The notes: a model not told the origin generated them from the letters alone. Positions 54,912 to 63,832 are shown, numbered from the stretch's first letter. The stretch is DNA of 64,000 bases from Flavobacterium succinicans LMG 10402 (GCF_000611675.1 NZ_JATV01000006.1:281367-345366), one strand, 5' to 3'. A program made the numbers and translations.

Positions 54912-55922
54912 TTAAACCGATTCCCTCTCAATATATTTTCCTTTTACAAATAGTTTCTCAACTTGATAACTTTCTGGTGTTTTAATCTGAGCCATCAACA
55001 AGTCCACCACTTTTTTTCCCATTTCGTCAATAGGTTGTGCTACTACTGAAATAGCTGGGGAATGAATTCTGAAGCTATCTACATCATCAAAACAAATAAC
55101 AGAAACATCCTTGGGGATTTGCAAACCTAATTTTCGCATGGCCAATAATCCAGCAAACCCTAAATAGTTAGACAAAAACAAAATACCATCTATCTCTTTA
55201 TCCTTTTGAAGTAACGTCACTATATCATTTACCCTATCTTCTTCTTTTTCTAAAAAATCAGTAATCAATATCAAATTCGGATCAAAAACACTATGTTGTT
55301 TCAAAGCATCAATATATCCTGATTTTCGTAACTCCATTTGAACCATTCCATGCAAAGTGGTCACTAAGGCAATTTTTTTACACCCTTTATCTATTAAAAC
55401 TTTCGTAGCTTGAAAAGCACCGTCATAGTTATCAATAATAACATGGCTTACATTTTGTCCCTCAAAAAAACGATCAATGAGTACTACTGGCCTTTCATCA
55501 TGAAGTAGCATATCGATTTCGTCTTGCAAATTTTCCGTAGGCGTAATCACAAATCCATCGGCGTTTTCTTGTACCAATCTTTTCAACAATACCTTTGTGG
55601 ACTCATCATTGTTATTCGTACTAAAATAAAAAACACGATAATCATACTTACTCGCTTCTTCTTCTATCACACGGGCAAAACTGGAAAAAAAAGGATTCGA
55701 AATATCCTCTACCAAAAAAACAATACTTTGCGTTTTTCCAGTTCGCAAACTACTCGCATTTACATTGGGCTTATACCCTAATTCCGAAACTACTTTTTGA
55801 ACTTTTAAAATAACAGCCTCACTTATCCCCATTTTTTTGCCCTTACCATTCATCACAAATGACACGGTTGAAACCGAGACTCCTGCTTCTTTTGCTATAT
55901 CTTTAATGGTAGTTTTTTTCAT
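54912..55922 (-). CDS. LacI-family transcriptional regulator
   Basis: A 336-residue repressor. The HTH is TTIKDIAKEAGVSVSTVSFVMN with hinge-helix region PNVNASSLRTGKTQSIVF, followed by a periplasmic-binding-protein-like effector domain (DGFVITPTENLQDEIDML, DGILFLSNYLGFAGLLAMRKLGLQIP, VSVICFDDVDSF). In this position it should control the SusCD-glycosidase genes downstream and is likely self-regulated, as its promoter holds the same operator-like word as susC. LacI-type control is less common than hybrid two-component or ECF control in Bacteroidota loci. The effector sugar is unknown. Confidence 0.92.
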   Translation of the reverse strand: MKKTTIKDIAKEAGVSVSTVSFVMNGKGKKMGISEAVILKVQKVVSELGYKPNVNASSLRTGKTQSIVFLVEDISNPFFSSFARVIEEEASKYDYRVFYFSTNNNDESTKVLLKRLVQENADGFVITPTENLQDEIDMLLHDERPVVLIDRFFEGQNVSHVIIDNYDGAFQATKVLIDKGCKKIALVTTLHGMVQMELRKSGYIDALKQHSVFDPNLILITDFLEKEEDRVNDIVTLLQKDKEIDGILFLSNYLGFAGLLAMRKLGLQIPKDVSVICFDDVDSFRIHSPAISVVAQPIDEMGKKVVDLLMAQIKTPESYQVEKLFVKGKYIERESV

Positions 55923-55954
55923 AATTGTGAAATACTTCTTTTAGTACCTCCACA

Positions 55955-55983
55955 CAAACATACAACTAATTTTTCAATACAAA
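55955..55983 (-). promoter_or_regulatory. Promoter of lacI: -33 and -7 boxes
   Basis: On the minus strand TTTTTG (RC of 55980-55985) is followed after 17 bases by TATGTTTG (55955-55962), an exact TAnnTTTG. The ATG follows 32 bases after the -7 box. Confidence 0.7.
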
Positions 55984-55993
55984 AACGTTTTAG
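55981..55993. promoter_or_regulatory. Candidate LacI operator in lacI promoter
   Basis: AAAAACGTTTTAG shares AAAACGTTTTAG with the susC operator and overlaps the -33 box of lacI, so a bound repressor would block its own transcription. Confidence 0.6.
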
Positions 55994-56213
55994 GGAAAGA
56001 TTTTCCTAAATATTTCTACATAAAATTGCATTATTCGGATAAATCAACGGAGTTGTGTTAAATAAAATAAATGATTTTAACAGCATATAAAAAAAATAAA
56101 TCCCGTTTTTATCGATTTGCTTACATATCAATAATGAGTTAACAAGAATCTTAAAAAAATAATAATTCGGATCTTTCCCCTTGAAAAAGAGTCCTTAAAA
56201 AGAAACAATAAAA

Positions 56214-56247
56214 AAAAGCGACAAAGTACTGCTACTTTATCGCTTTT
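56214..56247 (-). terminator. Terminator after GH97 gene
   Basis: Fifteen-base stem (56214-56228 with 56233-56247, one G:T mismatch), CTGC loop, followed on the minus strand by T-rich sequence. It lies in the 347-base gap between GH97 and lacI, which otherwise holds only the lacI promoter and AT-rich sequence. Confidence 0.8.
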
Positions 56248-56269
56248 ATCAAACCACTTGTCTCAGCTA

Positions 56270-58372
56270 TTATCGAATCGAAATAGCTACGCCGCCACTT
56301 TTGGCCAAACGTTGTTTTAATTGAGTAGTGCTTTTTACTTTAATCTTCTTAATGGTATAGGCTTGCGGATTGTTCAAATAATCGGCATTCTTAGCATCGG
56401 CATAAATGGTAGCCGTAAAGGTTTTCCCCTTGGGTAAAAAACTGAAATCAATCAACGCTTCACGAGCCTTTTCATCCGTGATACCTCCTACAAACCACTC
56501 GTCCTTACCTTTGGCTTTTCGAGCTATAGTAAGATAATCTCCGGGTTCAGCCTCTAATATAGTGGTACTGTCCCAATCTAAAGCTACGTCCTTAATAAAT
56601 TGAAAAGCATCCTTAAATCGGTTGTAGTTTTCAGGCAAATCGGCTGCCATTTGCAACGGACTATACATCGTTACGTACAAAGCCAATTGTTTGACCAAAG
56701 TTGTACTCAATTTATTTTTTTTGCTACCGTATACCGAAAAATCACCTTGAAAAATCCCTGGTGTGTAATCCATCGGCCCTCCCATCAATCGGGTAAATGG
56801 CAAAATAGTGGTATGATCGGGATTATTTCCTTCAAAGGATTCAAATTCGGTACCACGAGCCGACTCTTGTGCAATCCAATTCGGATACGTACGATGCAAT
56901 CCTGTTGGGCGCACCGCTTCATGCGAATTGACCATAATTTTATGCTTCGCGGCTTCTTTTGCAACATGTAAATAATGATTGACCATCATTTGACCATCAT
57001 GATGTTCGCCTCTTGGAATCATTGGCCCTACATAACCTGTTTTTACAGCATCATACTCATGATCGTTCATAAATTGAAAAGCAGCCGCCAACTGACGCTC
57101 ATAATCAATGGTAGACGAAGTGGTTTCGTGATGCATGATCATTTTCACGCCTTTAGCCTTTGCATACTTTTGAAGTTCTACCACATCAAAATCAGGATAT
57201 GCTTTCGTGAAACTATAGATTTTTTCTTTTTTGAAAGCGGTGTTGTCTTCCCAGCCTTCGTTCCAACCTTCTACCAATACTGCGTCGATACCATTTTCTG
57301 AAGCAAAATCGATATATTCTTTCACATGCTTAGTGTTAGCGCCATGTGTGGTATTGGGTTTTAGTTTTGAAAAATCAGTTTCTCCAATCTTTACATCTTG
57401 GTCATTGCTATACGCCCAAGTGGAACCGCCTCCAGTAAAATATTCCCACCAAACCCCAACATATTTCACGGGTTTAATCCACGAAACGTCTGTCAAAGCA
57501 CAAGGCTCATTTAAATTCAAAATCATTTTGGAAGCCAATATCTGACGGGCATCATCACTAACAATAATGGTTCGCCAAGGTGTTTTTTTACCCGTTTGCA
57601 CATAGCCTTTATTGCCTACAGCATCTGGCGTTAAATGTGACGATAATCCAAATTTAGCAGCCTCAACATTCAAAGCCATAGCGGGAAAATCCACCAAAGC
57701 CGCTTCGTGAATATTAATATACAATCCGTCTTTTGATTTCATCATCAAGGGCGTTTGCACAGCTACATTTTTAATTCTGGATTGAGCCGCTAAAGATTCT
57801 TTTGAAGAAGCCTCATACAATCCTGGAATTTCAGATACTAAAGAAGTGGTGTATTTGTACTCGTTGGTATCGTAATCCCCAGGAATCCAAAACGCCTTAT
57901 GATTACCCCCCAAATTGAACTCGGTCGTTTCTTCCTGAATCATAAAATGTCTCAAATTAGGTTGCACCGGAAACTCGTATCGAAAGCCTAAGCCATCGTC
58001 AAACAATCGAAAGTAAATCGTCAACAACCTTTTGCTTTTGGGTTGTAGCAACTCCACTTTCATTTCATTATAGTGATTCGTAATTTCCTTTTGTTCGCCC
58101 AAAACAGGTTCCCATTTTGAATGCTCGGTAGTAAAGGATACTTTTTGAATCTCGAAGTTTTGATTAAAAAGAATGTCTTTTTGAATCACAAAACCCATGT
58201 TACTTTTTTGGATCGCTGCTTTATTTTTATAGGACAAATCATAAACAGGAGTGCCTTTTTCATCTAATGCAAAGGAAAGTGCCAAATCCTTGTTGGGAGA
58301 TTGCAAAACTTGTGAAAAACCCAAAGGCATAAACAATACTAAAAACAGACTTAGTGCTACTATTTTTTTCAT
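56270..58372 (-). CDS. GH97 glycosidase (SusB-like)
   Basis: A 700-residue secreted enzyme (signal VALSLFLVLFMPLGFSQ). The N-terminal beta-sandwich (residues 20-280) and TIM barrel fit GH97. Barrel signatures: KYVGVWWEYFTGGGSTWAY, DAVLVEGWNEGW, MIMHHETTSS, MVNSHEAVRPTGLHRTYPN and ESARGTEFESF. The retained Glu residues in SHEAVRPTG and ESARGTE resemble the inverting alpha-glucosidase subgroup (SusB), not the retaining subgroup with Asp. It removes alpha-glucosyl or alpha-galactosyl ends. In an N-glycan locus, trimming glucosylated glycans is possible. It has its own terminator, separate from lacI. Confidence 0.88.
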   Translation of the reverse strand: MKKIVALSLFLVLFMPLGFSQVLQSPNKDLALSFALDEKGTPVYDLSYKNKAAIQKSNMGFVIQKDILFNQNFEIQKVSFTTEHSKWEPVLGEQKEITNHYNEMKVELLQPKSKRLLTIYFRLFDDGLGFRYEFPVQPNLRHFMIQEETTEFNLGGNHKAFWIPGDYDTNEYKYTTSLVSEIPGLYEASSKESLAAQSRIKNVAVQTPLMMKSKDGLYINIHEAALVDFPAMALNVEAAKFGLSSHLTPDAVGNKGYVQTGKKTPWRTIIVSDDARQILASKMILNLNEPCALTDVSWIKPVKYVGVWWEYFTGGGSTWAYSNDQDVKIGETDFSKLKPNTTHGANTKHVKEYIDFASENGIDAVLVEGWNEGWEDNTAFKKEKIYSFTKAYPDFDVVELQKYAKAKGVKMIMHHETTSSTIDYERQLAAAFQFMNDHEYDAVKTGYVGPMIPRGEHHDGQMMVNHYLHVAKEAAKHKIMVNSHEAVRPTGLHRTYPNWIAQESARGTEFESFEGNNPDHTTILPFTRLMGGPMDYTPGIFQGDFSVYGSKKNKLSTTLVKQLALYVTMYSPLQMAADLPENYNRFKDAFQFIKDVALDWDSTTILEAEPGDYLTIARKAKGKDEWFVGGITDEKAREALIDFSFLPKGKTFTATIYADAKNADYLNNPQAYTIKKIKVKSTTQLKQRLAKSGGVAISIR

Positions 58373-58808
58373 AATCGACTGGGGAAGAAAAATTAAACAA
58401 ATTACGGAAAGAAGAAATATTCCGATTTTTCATAAAATTATCGATTTCGTAAACAAAGCTCTATTATTTAACAAAACTTTAAAACTCAAGCTTTTTTTAG
58501 TAAAATTTTGAAGTAATTAACAATAAAAATAATAGAAAACATAACCAACTGAATACTAAATTATTAAAAACAACAAGACATTCCGTTTTTGAAAGTATGT
58601 TTTGAAATTCCACTTCGAAAGTTTTTTGTTGTTTAAAAAAAGTCTCCTTCAACAATTTACCCTTTCTCCATCGCAGAATTATTCAATACTGAACTTGTAG
58701 CAGTAGATTTGGCCAAAGCTTATTCCTGCTTTTTTTTCTTTGCAAAAAACAACAATCGCCCTCATTTAAAAAGAAAAAAATAGCACTAAAAAAGGGTCAA
58801 AATTGGTC
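58373..58808. other. 436-base gap without a supported gene
   Basis: AT-rich with A and T homopolymer runs. The minus-strand sequence just upstream of GH97 has GTAATTTG, close to a -7 box. I see no open frame with a family match, no strong hairpin and no operator copy. Confidence 0.5.
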
Positions 58809-59360
58809 TTACCATTCAGAAAAAGATCGCGCAAAAGCGTCTACTTGATCCCAATCGGTATATTCTATGACTGTTTTCGGATCCGTTGGTCCTTTGGTCA
58901 ATCGCATGATCAATTGAATCATGATTCGATCCCAAAAACCATAGTGAGGATAATCTAATTTACCAGCAAATACAGCAACTCGTGCGGGTTTCCAAGAAAT
59001 ATTTTTCAAAAATTTAATCACGTACGGATTGGTGTCGGCCGTGCGCTTTTCTATTTTACGAGCGACCAAATTCACCGAAATAAAGGCCGATTTTTTAGCA
59101 TTCAAAAGCGTGGCATTGTCCTGAATAAAAGTGGTTATTTTGGAATGATGCTTGCCGTACCGAATACTCGAAGCAATCAAAACTTTATCAAAATCCGCTA
59201 TTTCAGCATCGTATTCATCAACAGACACCAACGTTACACTGGATTGGTCTTGCTGAAGAACACGCGCTATCGATTCGCAAATTCGTTGTGTCATGCCATC
59301 AACCGAGGCGAAAATTATCAGGATTTGCGTTGCTTTTTTATGTTTTTCGTCCATCATCAT
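58809..59360 (-). CDS. HemG-like flavodoxin (menaquinone-dependent protoporphyrinogen oxidase family)
   Basis: A 183-residue flavodoxin-fold protein with FMN P-loop ILIIFASVDGMTQRICESIA and the HemG-type ending around GFWDRIMIQLIMRLTKGPTDP, which is the insert characteristic of HemG. HemG oxidises protoporphyrinogen IX to protoporphyrin IX with menaquinone. Length and the GPTDP motif favour it over plain flavodoxin. First Met at 59360 is followed by two more Mets; any may be the start. Confidence 0.78.
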   Translation of the reverse strand: MMMDEKHKKATQILIIFASVDGMTQRICESIARVLQQDQSSVTLVSVDEYDAEIADFDKVLIASSIRYGKHHSKITTFIQDNATLLNAKKSAFISVNLVARKIEKRTADTNPYVIKFLKNISWKPARVAVFAGKLDYPHYGFWDRIMIQLIMRLTKGPTDPKTVIEYTDWDQVDAFARSFSEW

Positions 59361-59431
59361 GATTTAATAGTTGTTCTCCGTTTTTAATTTTGTTTTGATT
59401 CAAAATTCAAAGTTAGCAACGGAATGATGCC

Positions 59432-60319
59432 TCAAAGAATCCGTTTTCTCTTGAACCAAAAATAGATGACCAAAGCAATGACGACCATCACGCCCAGTGT
59501 CATGAAATAGCCGAGCGGCCATTTTAGTTCGGGCATATGCTCAAAATTCATTCCATAAATTCCTGCAATAAACGTTAGCGGCAAAAAGAAAGCCGAAAAG
59601 ATGGTCAACAATTTCATCACATCATTGCTTTTTTGCGCGTTAACCGAAAGAAAGGTATTCAATAAATTGTTGGCGTTTTCGAGTACTTCGTCATAATTGA
59701 GCAGCAAACTCAGCAGCTTATCTTTGATGTCTTGCAAAGCGGTTTTGGAGGACTCGCTCACTTCGAGTTGGTGAATGACATTTTGAAATATCTGCAACAG
59801 CTTTTTGGTAATCCGTGTTTGTGCTTTCAAGAAATACAGTTCTTCCAAGGAGATTTTAGAATAGTCTTGCAGGAAAATCGTCTTTTCGATTTGAATGATT
59901 TTTTCGTCTAAGTCGTTCAAAGGCACTTGATAGGTTTCTACCATTTTATGGATCAAATAAATCAAAATTTCCTCGGGTGATTTGTGGTCTTTTTTTACGG
60001 TTTCCAAAAATGCAAACGGACTGCGATGAATGGTGATGATTTTGTGTCCGTTGTAAAAAAAGGCGATTTTATGTGACAATTCATTGATAGTAGTAGCTTT
60101 ACTGGCCATTCTCGGCGTAAAAGCCCTAAGAATTAAAAAATTATAATTGGGCTGCTTTTCAAATTTAGGCAAGTGGCCTCGCTCCAAACTGTCTTTAATT
60201 TGAAAAAAATCCAACTGGTATTCTTTGGCGATTTGGTCTAGATTTTCTTGACTAGGTTGGCAAATGTCTATCCAAACAAAGTTCTCGAATTGTATTTTTT
60301 TTTGGGTGGGTGGTGTCAT
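59432..60319 (-). CDS. corA: CorA-family divalent-metal transporter
   Basis: A 295-residue protein from the ATG at 60319 (MTPPTQKKIQFENFVWIDICQPS); a TTG at 60340 also opens the frame. The cytoplasmic funnel domain ends near 235, and two C-terminal transmembrane segments carry the YGMNFEHMPEL loop, containing the GMN selectivity motif. The short basic C-terminus is KRKRIL. It transports magnesium or other divalent ions. The adjacent gene to the 5' side belongs to a different, cassette-like region. Confidence 0.9.
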   Translation of the reverse strand: MTPPTQKKIQFENFVWIDICQPSQENLDQIAKEYQLDFFQIKDSLERGHLPKFEKQPNYNFLILRAFTPRMASKATTINELSHKIAFFYNGHKIITIHRSPFAFLETVKKDHKSPEEILIYLIHKMVETYQVPLNDLDEKIIQIEKTIFLQDYSKISLEELYFLKAQTRITKKLLQIFQNVIHQLEVSESSKTALQDIKDKLLSLLLNYDEVLENANNLLNTFLSVNAQKSNDVMKLLTIFSAFFLPLTFIAGIYGMNFEHMPELKWPLGYFMTLGVMVVIALVIYFWFKRKRIL

Positions 60320-60378
60320 TTTAGTTTGGTGTGAATGCAATACATTGGATTTGAAAAGCTAAAGTATTAGCTATTCCT

Positions 60379-60438
60379 ATACAAAACAAACTTTGCATTA
60401 ATCCAATTACTAAAATCCATTGTAGCTGTTATGAATGT
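60379..60438 (-). repeat. attC-like cassette end A
   Basis: On the minus strand, just after the HigA-like gene: CATAACAGCTAC, then the TTAGTAATTGGATTAATG core shared with copy B (23 identical bases, 60396-60418 and 60922-60944), then GTTTGTTTTGTATAGG. It is the last element before CorA and its outer inverted repeat is weak. Confidence 0.65.
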
Positions 60439-60452
60439 TTTTATTTTACTCC

Positions 60453-60758
60453 CTACAATTTAATTGATAATTCCAAATGCCCGCCTAAACCCAACTCAAC
60501 AATTTTTTGTAGTGTTGAAAATCTAACTTCTTTAACATTATTTTCAATCTTAGAGATATAGGACTTTGTTGTTCCAGCTTTTGCAGCAAGTTCTTCCTGA
60601 GTTAAACCTTTTTGAACCCTTGCTTCGTAAATCAATGCACCAATTTTAAAATTCTCATATCCAGCATCCAATTCGTCTCTTTCTGGAGTTCCAATTTTTC
60701 CGTAATGTTTATCTTTAAACTGTTCAAGTGTTTTAAGATTATTATTTTTCGTTTTCAT
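60453..60758 (-). CDS. HigA-like XRE antitoxin, orphan
   Basis: A 101-residue protein. The N-terminal part (TLEQFKDKHYGKIGTPERDELDAGYENFKIGALIYEARVQKG) is typical of HigA-type antitoxins with a preceding HigB/RelE toxin, and the HTH is LTQEELAAKAGTTKSYISKIENN. The gene upstream in transcription order is an unrelated membrane protein, so no toxin gene is adjacent. A palindrome TTGCACTAAAGTGAAA lies at 60793-60808 near its promoter, a plausible self-operator. It may neutralise a toxin elsewhere or be a selfish stabilising remnant. Confidence 0.85.
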   Translation of the reverse strand: MKTKNNNLKTLEQFKDKHYGKIGTPERDELDAGYENFKIGALIYEARVQKGLTQEELAAKAGTTKSYISKIENNVKEVRFSTLQKIVELGLGGHLELSIKL

Positions 60759-60778
60759 ATTAGCTTATCCATAAAATA

Positions 60779-60786
60779 CAAATTTA
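60779..60786 (-). promoter_or_regulatory. -7 box for the HigA-like gene
   Basis: TAAATTTG on the minus strand, 20 bases before the ATG. Confidence 0.55.
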
Positions 60787-60792
60787 CTTAAG

Positions 60793-60808
60793 TTGCACTA
60801 AAGTGAAA
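60793..60808. promoter_or_regulatory. Candidate autoregulatory operator
   Basis: TTGCACTAAAGTGAAA is a near-perfect palindrome (TTKCACT-NN-AGTGMAA when read symmetrically) immediately upstream of the -7 box and near the -33 position of the HigA-like gene. Confidence 0.5.
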
Positions 60809-60844
60809 CTTTTTGCTTGTGTTTTTTTATTTAGTGGTAAAATG

Positions 60845-60963
60845 AGCTATATACAGTTTAGGGTTAAATCAGCATTACCTTTTTGGATTCAGCAAATATT
60901 ACGAATTCAAAACCATTTTCCCATTAATCCAATTACTAAAATCCGTTGAAGCTGTTATATGCT
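60845..60963 (-). repeat. attC-like cassette end B
   Basis: On the minus strand, after the small membrane gene: AGCATATAACAG (60952-60963) pairs with CTGTATATAGCT (60845-60856) as outer inverted repeat. Inside, TTAGTAATTGGATTAATG and AATGGGAAAATGGTTTTG match copies A and C. The whole unit is about 119 bases. Confidence 0.7.
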
Positions 60964-60976
60964 GTAATTATTCTAG

Positions 60977-61489
60977 TTATTTTGCGATTTCAATTTTCAA
61001 TATTTCTTTTTTTTCTTTTCCGTAAGTAATTCTAACAGGTAAACCATTTTTAAATATTCCATTACTAGTTTTACTGAAACTATTGAAACGTCCAAGCATT
61101 GCGTCTTCATAACTAAAATATACAGAATCAACATTAAAACGCTCAATTGTCACAACACCTTTTCGTGATGCTGGTCTTACGCTACTAAAATTTGAAATTT
61201 CACCTTCTACAATTCCAACCTGAGTTGAAGTTAACATTTTTTGAATTCTTTCCTCTGTCAAATCTTTCGTGTAAAATTTCAAATAAACAAACATTGATGT
61301 TGAGAATGAAAAAACGATTCCCATTGTCCACAACAAAATTGTTTTTTCATAATTCTCGTCTTGTTTTTTGAAACGTTTTGTAATTCCCCAAAGTATTTGG
61401 CAAATTATCGCAATCCATAGACAAACCTCAAAGGATTTTATTGAGTTTGAAGGTAAGTCAGATAGCGACCAATAAGTATAATATTTCAT
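60977..61489 (-). CDS. Small membrane protein of unknown function
   Basis: A 170-residue protein with two hydrophobic helices, about residues 21-40 (FEVCLWIAIICQILWGITKR) and 50-69 (ILLWTMGIVFSFSTSMFVYLKF), then a soluble charged tail ending in ILKIEIAK that is partly beta-rich. No known family was recognised. It is an isolated gene followed by cassette end B, with no obvious partner in the array. It could be a cassette-borne function. Confidence 0.65.
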   Translation of the reverse strand: MKYYTYWSLSDLPSNSIKSFEVCLWIAIICQILWGITKRFKKQDENYEKTILLWTMGIVFSFSTSMFVYLKFYTKDLTEERIQKMLTSTQVGIVEGEISNFSSVRPASRKGVVTIERFNVDSVYFSYEDAMLGRFNSFSKTSNGIFKNGLPVRITYGKEKKEILKIEIAK

Positions 61490-61534
61490 TATATTTTAAT
61501 TGTCTTAGTTTGCAAATTCGTTATTATTACCATT

Positions 61535-61666
61535 AACGTATGGCCAGTAGGCGATGGCCGGGCTAAATAAAGCAATTATTTTCGGAGTATCACTAATTTC
61601 CCAAATACAAAACCATTTTTCCATTAAGCCTAATTCCCGACTATTGCTTACTAGCTGTTGTGCGTT
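61535..61666 (-). repeat. attC-like cassette end C
   Basis: On the minus strand, right after the helicase gene: AACGCACAACAGCTAG (61651-61666) and CTACTGGCCATACGTT (61535-61550) form an outer inverted repeat (matching apart from transitions). Inside, GGAATTAGGCTTAATGG and AAAATGGTTTTGTATTTGGG match the cores of A and B. Length 132 bases, in the attC size range. Confidence 0.75.
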
Positions 61667-61672
61667 GGTACT

Positions 61673-63832
61673 TTATTTCACTTTGTCTATTAGAGTTCTA
61701 AGCTTTTTATCATATTCTTCATTTCCAAAATTTATTAAAACCAAATTCGCTCTACTTCTTGTAATACCTGTATAAAGAATCTCGTCAAAAGTCATTTGCA
61801 TTTTAGTAAACTTCTTTTCAAGAATTAGAAAAAGCGTTTCACTTTCCCATCCTTTAAAACTGTGCACTGTCGATATTTTTACAGTTCCACTATTCATATG
61901 AAAGTGTATTTTTTTATTATTTCTAATCATATTCAGATTGCTGGTCTGTCTTTCTGGCCCAAAATCTTTTATAAAATCATTTATTTCAGATTCATACTTT
62001 TCTCGAAATGCTAAATAATCTTTTGTTGTTGTTTTAAATTTTAAAGAATAAAAGTCAAGTTTATCTTTAAATCTATCTCCGTACTCTTTGTATAGGTCGT
62101 AAATTGTAAATAATATACTTAATTGATTAAATGCATTATCTGCCTTAAAATCATTTTGCCGTTTAATTAAGATAATACCTTCTTTAAGCCATCTAGGGTA
62201 GTTATTCGTTTTAATGTAGTTTAGACCCATTCTATAAACCATTTCAAATGTTTCAAACATTGTATTAGTTTTTTCATTAGACGAATAACGATAGTATGCA
62301 TCAAATTTTTTAAGGAGTGAAATGGAATGTCCAAGTATAGTTATATCATTTGGTGGAACATCTTTATTTATCGCATTTTCGTGAATTATTGTATATAGAC
62401 TAGCTACATTATCTGTATTTGATAGATAAATGTAGTTTAGACTACCTTGTTGATTTCTGCCAAAATCAAATTCTAAATTAGTTGCTTTATCATTAAAATT
62501 ATCAATTTCATACTTGTCTTTAAAAATGTCTTTTTGGTAATTTATTGCCAAGTCTTTAATCTTGAAATCTGAACGGAAACAGTTTTTTAGTTCTGTTACA
62601 CCTCTAACATTCGTAGAAATATCTTTTCCATCTGTCGTATTATTGTAAATGTTTTGCTTAACATCACCAAATAGCACGTATTCTCCGTTTTCACTTAAAA
62701 AACACTCTTTTATTATTTCCATCCAAGCTCTTTTGTAATCTTGAATTTCATCAATTAGAATAACGTCATATGTTTTAATATCTTCTTTTCTTTCAAGAAA
62801 GAGAGCCTTATTTGAATAAAATTTGCTCTCAAAAAAATTATCTTTTTCATCATCACTCATTTCATTAAATTCCTTTGGTACTTCTACAGGAATACCAAGG
62901 TTGTTTAGTTCTGAATTAATGAATAAATGATAATTTGATATAACGAAGTTTTCCCAAGGAAAATCTTCTCGAACATCACTAATTTTATCTTTAATATAAT
63001 TTCTTAATGTAATATTGTAGGTTAAAATAAGAACATTGCCATTTGTTCGTTTGTGAGCTTGAACTGCTCTAGCAGCTAAAATTGTTGTTTTACCCGATCC
63101 TACAACTCCCTTTATACGTTGTTCTTTTTTATTAGATTCGTAAATAATTTCCATTTGTTTTTGGCTATATATAATCTCTTTGCCTTGCTCTTTTAAATGG
63201 ATTGGTGGTTTTAAAAATCTCTTAAAACTTTCATAAATATCATCAGTAAAAAGAAAAGATGGTTTGTCAGCCTTTAAATATCTGTCTTTAAGAATTTTAT
63301 TAAAATCTAATTCATTGAGATTATCTCGACCTATCAGGTCAATGTTATACTTTAAGAATTTTTGATAGTTGAAATCTTCTTTAAAAGGGGAAACTAATAA
63401 TTCGTCTATTTGCTCTGAATTTGCATTATGAAAATATACAGCAGAGTTTACCATATTAAAGTTTCTAATATCTTTAATTTTTTTCTCTAATAATTTGTCA
63501 ATGTGAAGCTCATAAAGATTGTCTTTGTATTTTAAGACTTGAGAAATTGGGGATTTAGAGGTTTTTGCGTTATTACTCTTGATTACAAATTTCTTTCTGT
63601 CATCAAGTTTGTATAAATCTAAATTATAGTCTTTAACTTCAATAACCATAACTCCAAATCCTTTCCGCATAATTACTATGTCGGGTCTGTCTCCATTCAT
63701 ATATGGGTTGAAGTAAACTTCAAATGATTCGTCAAGGTTTGAATCTAAAAATTTCAATAAATGCAACTCTCCATCTTCAGGTTTTACCTTTAATGAAAGT
63801 ATTTTCTCGTATGAAGGTATTAATGTCGCCAT
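61673..63832 (-). CDS. NERD-domain SF1 helicase
   Basis: A 719-residue protein. N-terminal NERD nuclease-like domain: DRPDIVIMRKGFGVMVIEVKDYN (D51, E65, K67), about residues 20-90. Then an SF1 helicase core: Walker A GVVGSGKTT (242-250), Walker B VILIDEIQDY (357-366), motif III VLFGDVKQNIY, motif V ISTVHSFKGWESETL and motif VI LYTGITRSRANLVLI, which resembles UvrD/RecD-type helicases. NERD-helicase fusions are found in mobile and defence settings; a role in degrading invading DNA is possible but unproven. It sits alone between cassette ends C and D. Confidence 0.9.
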   Translation of the reverse strand: MATLIPSYEKILSLKVKPEDGELHLLKFLDSNLDESFEVYFNPYMNGDRPDIVIMRKGFGVMVIEVKDYNLDLYKLDDRKKFVIKSNNAKTSKSPISQVLKYKDNLYELHIDKLLEKKIKDIRNFNMVNSAVYFHNANSEQIDELLVSPFKEDFNYQKFLKYNIDLIGRDNLNELDFNKILKDRYLKADKPSFLFTDDIYESFKRFLKPPIHLKEQGKEIIYSQKQMEIIYESNKKEQRIKGVVGSGKTTILAARAVQAHKRTNGNVLILTYNITLRNYIKDKISDVREDFPWENFVISNYHLFINSELNNLGIPVEVPKEFNEMSDDEKDNFFESKFYSNKALFLERKEDIKTYDVILIDEIQDYKRAWMEIIKECFLSENGEYVLFGDVKQNIYNNTTDGKDISTNVRGVTELKNCFRSDFKIKDLAINYQKDIFKDKYEIDNFNDKATNLEFDFGRNQQGSLNYIYLSNTDNVASLYTIIHENAINKDVPPNDITILGHSISLLKKFDAYYRYSSNEKTNTMFETFEMVYRMGLNYIKTNNYPRWLKEGIILIKRQNDFKADNAFNQLSILFTIYDLYKEYGDRFKDKLDFYSLKFKTTTKDYLAFREKYESEINDFIKDFGPERQTSNLNMIRNNKKIHFHMNSGTVKISTVHSFKGWESETLFLILEKKFTKMQMTFDEILYTGITRSRANLVLINFGNEEYDKKLRTLIDKVK

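Noticed and set aside
60977..61489. Toxin partner of the HigA-like antitoxin
   Set aside because: Two transmembrane segments and length do not fit HigB/RelE, and a cassette end lies between the two genes.
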